Shown: positions 60,006 to 64,000 of the stretch, one piece after another
Numbering within the stretch: position 1 is the first letter of the stretch
Layout of the letters: each line of letters opens with the position of its first letter
Program-made: the position numbers and the translations under genes
The notes under the pieces: generated by a model
The model's input: only the letters and a program-made list of their open reading frames with translations
What the model was told of the DNA's origin: nothing
Databases searched by the model: none
Assembly: GCA_032622095.1 (NCBI GenBank)
Contig: CP136069.1
Span: 50,822,760-50,886,759, forward strand
Origin: Siphonodentalium dalli
Lineage: Eukaryota; Mollusca; Scaphopoda; Gadilida; Siphonodentaliidae
DNA: 64,000 nucleotides
Direction of reading: 5' to 3'

Positions 60006-60418
60006 GGCCTGCCTGGGTTGATTTAAAGATATGGAAGGCGTTCACGGTGGGTTTTGCTGTTAAAATAGTCACATTCGTTAAAACCGCCATAAATAGAAAG
60101 AATGTTAAAATATAGATAGTTTTTGTTCTTATACCAATTATATATATCGATAAAATACTGTAGCATGTTATTGTCAAGATCGTATGCTGTGTTATGTAAA
60201 TGCACAGTGTTTTGTGGATAATGACGCATTTTACTATCATTATAATTTATACTGCATATAGTACTAGTATATACTTGAGGAAATTTTCATAATTTGGTAA
60301 CTTTAATTTCTAAATTATAACCTACAATGTACAACCAATGCCTTCGGAGGCTTTAAGGAGATCGAGCTATTGCATTTTTCAAATGAGGCCTTCATGTTTA
60401 TTCTTTATGAATACTTAC

Positions 60419-61241
60419 ATGTGTCATATTTATACATGTCATCTAATGCGCCATCTCGGCTCAACCCACCAAATATGTAGATATCTGTTCCTTTGGAAAC
60501 ACCACAATGGCCCGCTCGGCAACTTGGAATTTTTTTTTTCTTCTTAACATTGGTCCACAAATTTTTACCAATGTCAAGAATATGGAGGTCATCATAAAAT
60601 GTAGAACCCGCCATCCCACCATGAACGAACACTCTGTTGCCAACAGCAACCATCACATGACCATGCCGAGGTTTTGGCGGATCTCCTTTCAAAGACAATA
60701 TAGTCCACTTGTTATTCTCTGCATCATAATTATGAACCTGCCTATCTCCGACGGGATCAACACCACTATGACCTCCACTATACACAACAAGGGAATTGTT
60801 GACAACAGCTGATGTATGGTGTGTACGTGCAGACGGGGGAGTCCCTGATGGATTGGCTGAAGTCCATGTATTTGTTTCGGTATCCAAAATCTGAATATCA
60901 TTCATATTCCCTGCTTGATCAGCACCAGCGAAGACGTAGATTTTATTTGGATGACATTCGGGGATAAAGGAAGCATGTTCATATCGAGCCCGTAACCCTG
61001 GCGACTCAAACACATCCCATTGCCAAATATTTAAATCCAGCACATAAGCATCACAGAAAGAACCACTTGGATTAGCGCCACCTATTACATAGAGTTTACC
61101 ATTATCAGTAGAGTTCTTTCCCTTGATATGTAAGCAAGAGTGTCCAACCCTCATTGTAGGTGATTCTCCATTAGCTGAGAAAACGTACCACAATCCTGGA
61201 TTGGGAGGTGTATGTTTATCTAGCATAGGATGCAACTCCAT
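60419..61241 (-). CDS. RABEPK: Rab9 effector protein with kelch motifs (p40), coding exon 1
   Basis: RABEPK/p40 binds Rab9-GTP and assists endosome-to-trans-Golgi transport. The protein is almost entirely kelch repeats. Seen: ATG at 61241 and 274 intact codons plus one base, ending in a strong donor (GACACAT|GTAAGT, phase 1). Kelch motifs have their di-glycine strands near residues 51-60 (YVIGGANPSG), 102-111 (YVFAGADQAG, one Gly replaced), 152-158 (VVYSGGH), 204-211 (VFVHGGMAG) and 255-264 (YIFGGLSRDG). RVGHSC, RYEHASFIP, PSARTHHTS and PRHGHVMVA match the family closely, as does GGANP. N-terminal Trp-Tyr (residues 18-19) aligns with the family start. This exon fuses what is usually several exons in vertebrates. 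The 212 bp between its ATG and the stop of the next ORF upstream must hold the promoter or 5'UTR, unless an upstream non-coding exon exists. Confidence 0.95.
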
Positions 61242-61453
61242 TTTAATTATCCTAGCTCAAACTAGCAATCCTGTAATAATCTATATATAGCAACAACTGC
61301 AGAGCAAAACAACAAATAAATGTTCTGTGTAAAAATATCTCTAGCAAAAATATAGTCTCTGAATGCGATATAATTTTCATATGCTTGAAAAAGGCAAAAA
61401 CAAAAGCTATGCGACTAGACAAGTTCCGTAATTGACGCTTCGATGTCGATAGG

Positions 61454-61783
61454 TTAGGCTATTGTGCAAATCTTCGATTGAGTACCGGTATTTGCAGGTT
61501 GCTGAGAAGTCACTGCAGATGGTGATGATATTGGTGATGTTGCAAGCTGTTTTCGTATTGGCGATCCAAACTTTGAAGAGGGGCTTGCAGACAAACTAGC
61601 AGCATAACCAGTAAAGTCATTAACGTGCCCTTCAACTTTCATTGGATTCCTTGGGGTGTATTTTTCAGTATATCGCGACTTTTTCTTTTGGTTTTGGTGG
61701 AAGATAACAAGAGACGTGTCCTCATATCGCTGGTGTATGAAATAAGCTGACTCATGATAACTTCCTGGAGCTTTGTTCATGAG
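61454..61783 (-). CDS. Small hypothetical protein, 109 aa, CAAX-like C-terminus
   Basis: Not recognised. The ORF from ATG 61783 encodes MNKAPGSYHESAYFIHQRYE at its N-terminus, a basic stretch (HQNQKKKSRYTEKY), then a Ser/Pro-rich tail with SPSSKFGSPIRKQ and SPISSPS, and ends KICTIA before TAA. CTIA fits a CAAX prenylation box (inference only). Reading continues open upstream to a TGA at 61838-61840. A good acceptor (CATTTTTCATTCTTTCAG) lies at 61870, so this may be a coding exon preceded by a non-coding exon, or a terminal exon spliced differently. A short upstream ATG (MACPKE, stop) lies in another frame. Same strand as RABEPK and 212 bp before it. Composition and codon content look more gene-like than the repeats around it, but no homology can be claimed. 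Confidence 0.45.
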   Translation of the reverse strand, partial: LMNKAPGSYHESAYFIHQRYEDTSLVIFHQNQKKKSRYTEKYTPRNPMKVEGHVNDFTGYAASLSASPSSKFGSPIRKQLATSPISSPSAVTSQQPANTGTQSKICTIA

Positions 61784-61916
61784 TGTTGATAAATCTGACC
61801 CCCTTCTACAGCTCAAATTATTCCTTTGGACATGCCATCAGTTTTCTTCTATTGCAAGTCTCCTTCAGCCTGAAAGAATGAAAAATGTAGGAATACAAGC
61901 AATACAGGCTATGGCC

Positions 61917-62420
61917 AGGGACGTGGCTAGCAGGTCTCCGTGGAGGGGTGTTCGTGGCCATCTTGAAATTTCAAACTGCAGCCACCCTCCACCTTGTAAT
62001 TTCAAACAGCAGCCGACTTCCCCTTGAGCCAGACCAAACTCCCATGTTTGCGAAAAAAACAATTTAGGTTAGAATTTTCACAACTGAATTACTGTCCACA
62101 CCAGTTTACACCCAATCTGCTGGAAATTTACAAACTTAATACTGTCCGAAATTTTTACTGAAAGCTGCTGAAAGTGGGATAATATTTGGCTTCTGGTATA
62201 AAACAACAGATTTAAAACTAAATACTAATTGGACTATGAACCTAATACTTCCAACAAACCAGGCACAAACTTTCAAACTGTTTTTCAAAATTTTGGAAAA
62301 TATTGGTGGGCATCAACACCAACCAAACACACATTCTTTCAACAAACACCCCAACCCACCAATTATTGTCAGGTATTAATTCAGAACTAGCTGAGATATT
62401 TCCCAGTGTCTTAGGTACGT
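61917..62420. repeat. hAT-like left end and interior, right end not found
   Basis: CAGGGACGTGGCTAGCAGG matches the left end of 38228-40169. GAAATTTCAAACTGCAGCC and later fragments resemble the same interior. No inverted right end or duplication was found. Confidence 0.5.
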
Positions 62421-62572
62421 TTCATTTCAGGCATGCTTTCTGAGCATCATCATACAGTAAATTTGAAATCACACATTGCTTAGGTCTTTGTGTTGCGATA
62501 ATTTTGGGGGTATAAATGAGTGATTTAGGACCAAAAGGTGTGGATTTTGCGAATTGTGTCTTTTCTTTAAAC

Positions 62573-62824
62573 AAGCCTTGAAACAGTGTGCCTGTCATTT
62601 GCAGAATGAGGTCCCCAGAGGGTGAATTTAGTGATGCTACCCCGCATAGCGGACTAGCATCACCAAATTCACCATCTGGGAACCTCATTCTGCTGAGTTG
62701 TAAGCAGAATGAGGTCCCCAGAGGGTGAATTTGGTGATGCTAGCCCGCTATGCGGGATAGCATCACTAAATTCACCCTCTGGGGACCTCATTCTGCAAAT
62801 GACAGGCACACTATTTCAAGGCTT
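62573..62824. mobile_element. F3 element, two palindromes without spacer
   Basis: AAGCCTTGAAACAGTGTGCC to its inverted complement. The two AGAATGAGGTCCCC palindromes are joined directly through TGAGTTGTAAGC. Confidence 0.88.
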
Positions 62825-62967
62825 GTCTTTAAAGGGATCAATCAAATCTCATTTATCGTGTCATCTTTTTATATTTTTACAAAATCATTTTGAACAGAAA
62901 ACTATACTGCGTCCGAACAAACACTAGGAGTGGGGAAAATAACACAAAATGGTTCAGAGGTGCGGTC

Positions 62968-63170
62968 CTACTAAACAACGAACACAAACGAACACAAACG
63001 AACATAAACGAACACAGGTCTAAAAAGAGGAATAGAAGGGTGAAATTTGGTTTGTGGGTGCGTGTGGGTCCATTATATGTGGTGTTATTTCCAATTTTGA
63101 TGACTTATTTTTCGAGTTATAAGCATTATTTGAATGCAAAGCTACTAAACAACGAACACAAACGAACATG
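62968..63170. repeat. ACAAACGA short repeats, two clusters
   Basis: CTAAACAACGAACACAAACG at about 62971 and 63147, the first followed by further AACGAACA(C/T)A units. The sequence between is unique. Confidence 0.8.
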
Positions 63171-63453
63171 AGATTAGCCGTATTGCAAAGGTGTTAATAA
63201 AGGTGTTAATTAACTACCGCCTTCTCTATGGCTCATACTCTGTCTCTTTGTCACTGAGTTGTTTTGACTTAGTTAGTTTGTCTTATTATGACTTCGTTTA
63301 ACTTCCCTGGCATCACACTGCTCTTTCAGTAGAGCTTCAGATACTAGAATCAAAGTTTGTTTTATATACAATCGAATATTTATATATTATTTTACATTAG
63401 GCCATAATAAATATATTCCTAGATGATCATCGGAAGTTTTTTTTAAATTGGGG

Positions 63454-63454
<1 letters not shown>

Positions 63455-63499
<45 letters not shown>
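63455..63499. repeat. Poly-G tract, 45 bases
   Basis: Uninterrupted G after GGGGC at 63450-63454. Could form quadruplexes if real; length is often unreliable in assemblies. Confidence 0.95.
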
Positions 63500-63500
<1 letters not shown>

Positions 63501-64000
63501 GATATTTATTATTTATTATTTATTTCCAGCTCGGCATAGATGAACCAAGTAAAGTTGATTCAATTCATTGCTATACATGTGCAATATTAATAAAATGTGA
63601 GTTAAATGAAGTGAAAGATGGAAATAAATAATACCTGACGATAAATGTCATGTTGTTATATATATATATTCCCAATTTCTCATCATTTACTTCATTTCTA
63701 ATAAAACACATATGTATATATTAATATCGCACACACATATGATGTGGTGCAAACTATATGTCAAAAGATGCCCATGTCAAGCATATTCGCATGCCCTATT
63801 TCTATGTGGTGTTCGGTATCCCGAGAAATGAGCAAATGCTTGCGGTACGGAACAAGCACGATTAGGCCAAAAAAAATATATTTGTTTCCTATTACTATGC
63901 CCAAAAAATCCAGGTAGGTAGGGATTATTTTTTTTGGTAATATTTTTTTATTTTTTCCCTGAACAGTTAAGAACTTGTGTTAATGCTGTCCATGTATATT
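63500..64000. other. No gene recognised
   Basis: AT-rich sequence with short ATATATAT stretches. No ORF or repeat family could be supported. Confidence 0.45.

Noticed and set aside
61784-61816. Extending the small ORF upstream of RABEPK to a start at 61816
   Set aside because: That codon is TTG, not ATG. The first in-frame ATG is at 61783.

Overview
This is animal (metazoan) nuclear DNA. The genes are split into exons by GT...AG introns, exons are sparse, and small non-autonomous transposons dominate. The two identifiable genes and a characteristic repeat (TTATGGCCCTGG... ending in a GACG/GATG microsatellite and a GGTGAGCT-type tail) suggest a lophotrochozoan, most likely a bivalve mollusc. 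The taxonomic call is inference, not proof.

Genes. All are on the minus strand. (1) The 5' end of a Vav-family Rho guanine-nucleotide exchange factor. Exon 1 (37270-37479, start codon at 37479) and exon 2 (6824-6940) encode most of the calponin-homology domain and are separated by an intron of about 30.3 kb. The rest of the gene lies beyond the left edge. (2) A complete RABEPK (Rab9 effector with kelch motifs, p40) gene in three coding exons (60419-61241, 59090-59308, 57779-57990), 417 codons. (3) Just upstream of RABEPK, a small unrecognised ORF (61454-61783) ending in a CAAX-like CTIA. Two decayed non-LTR retrotransposon fragments (about 14.5 kb and 20.5 kb) are the only other coding traces I trust.

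Repeats. Names used below. F2: about 213-bp near-perfect palindromes with CAGTAATGCCC ends and TA target duplications (Tc1/mariner-like MITEs, 15 copies). F3: foldback elements built from palindromes containing AGAATGAGGTCCCCAGAGGG (about 19 copies, either a single palindrome of 149-252 bp or two palindromes plus spacer, about 440 bp). TTAA families: several MITEs flanked by TTAA (piggyBac-like target), with ends CCCTTTCATGA, CCCTTTGAGTGCCAGG, CCCTTTCTATACT/ATACTCATTGACGAG, CCGGTAGGGTGATC or AGGGGTACTGTAC. hAT-like: seven elements with terminal inverted repeats and 8-bp target duplications (six perfect, one 7/8), two of them nested. F1: hairpins with GCCAATGCATTCTC/GAGAATGCATTGGC arms, carried inside several TTAA elements and inside a 529-bp tandem satellite at the left edge. 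None carries a recognisable transposase.

Layout. 1-6.8 kb: satellite, composite MITEs and Vav intron 2. 6.8-37.5 kb: Vav exons 2 and 1 with the giant MITE-filled intron. 37.5-57.7 kb: intergenic, with hAT-like, TTAA, F2 and F3 elements, a 404-bp tandem duplication and a 261-bp tandem expansion. 57.8-61.9 kb: RABEPK and the small ORF. 61.9-64 kb: repeats and a 45-G tract. The most interesting point is an F2 MITE whose TA target duplication forms positions +2/+3 of a RABEPK 5' splice site. No complete novel gene system was found.
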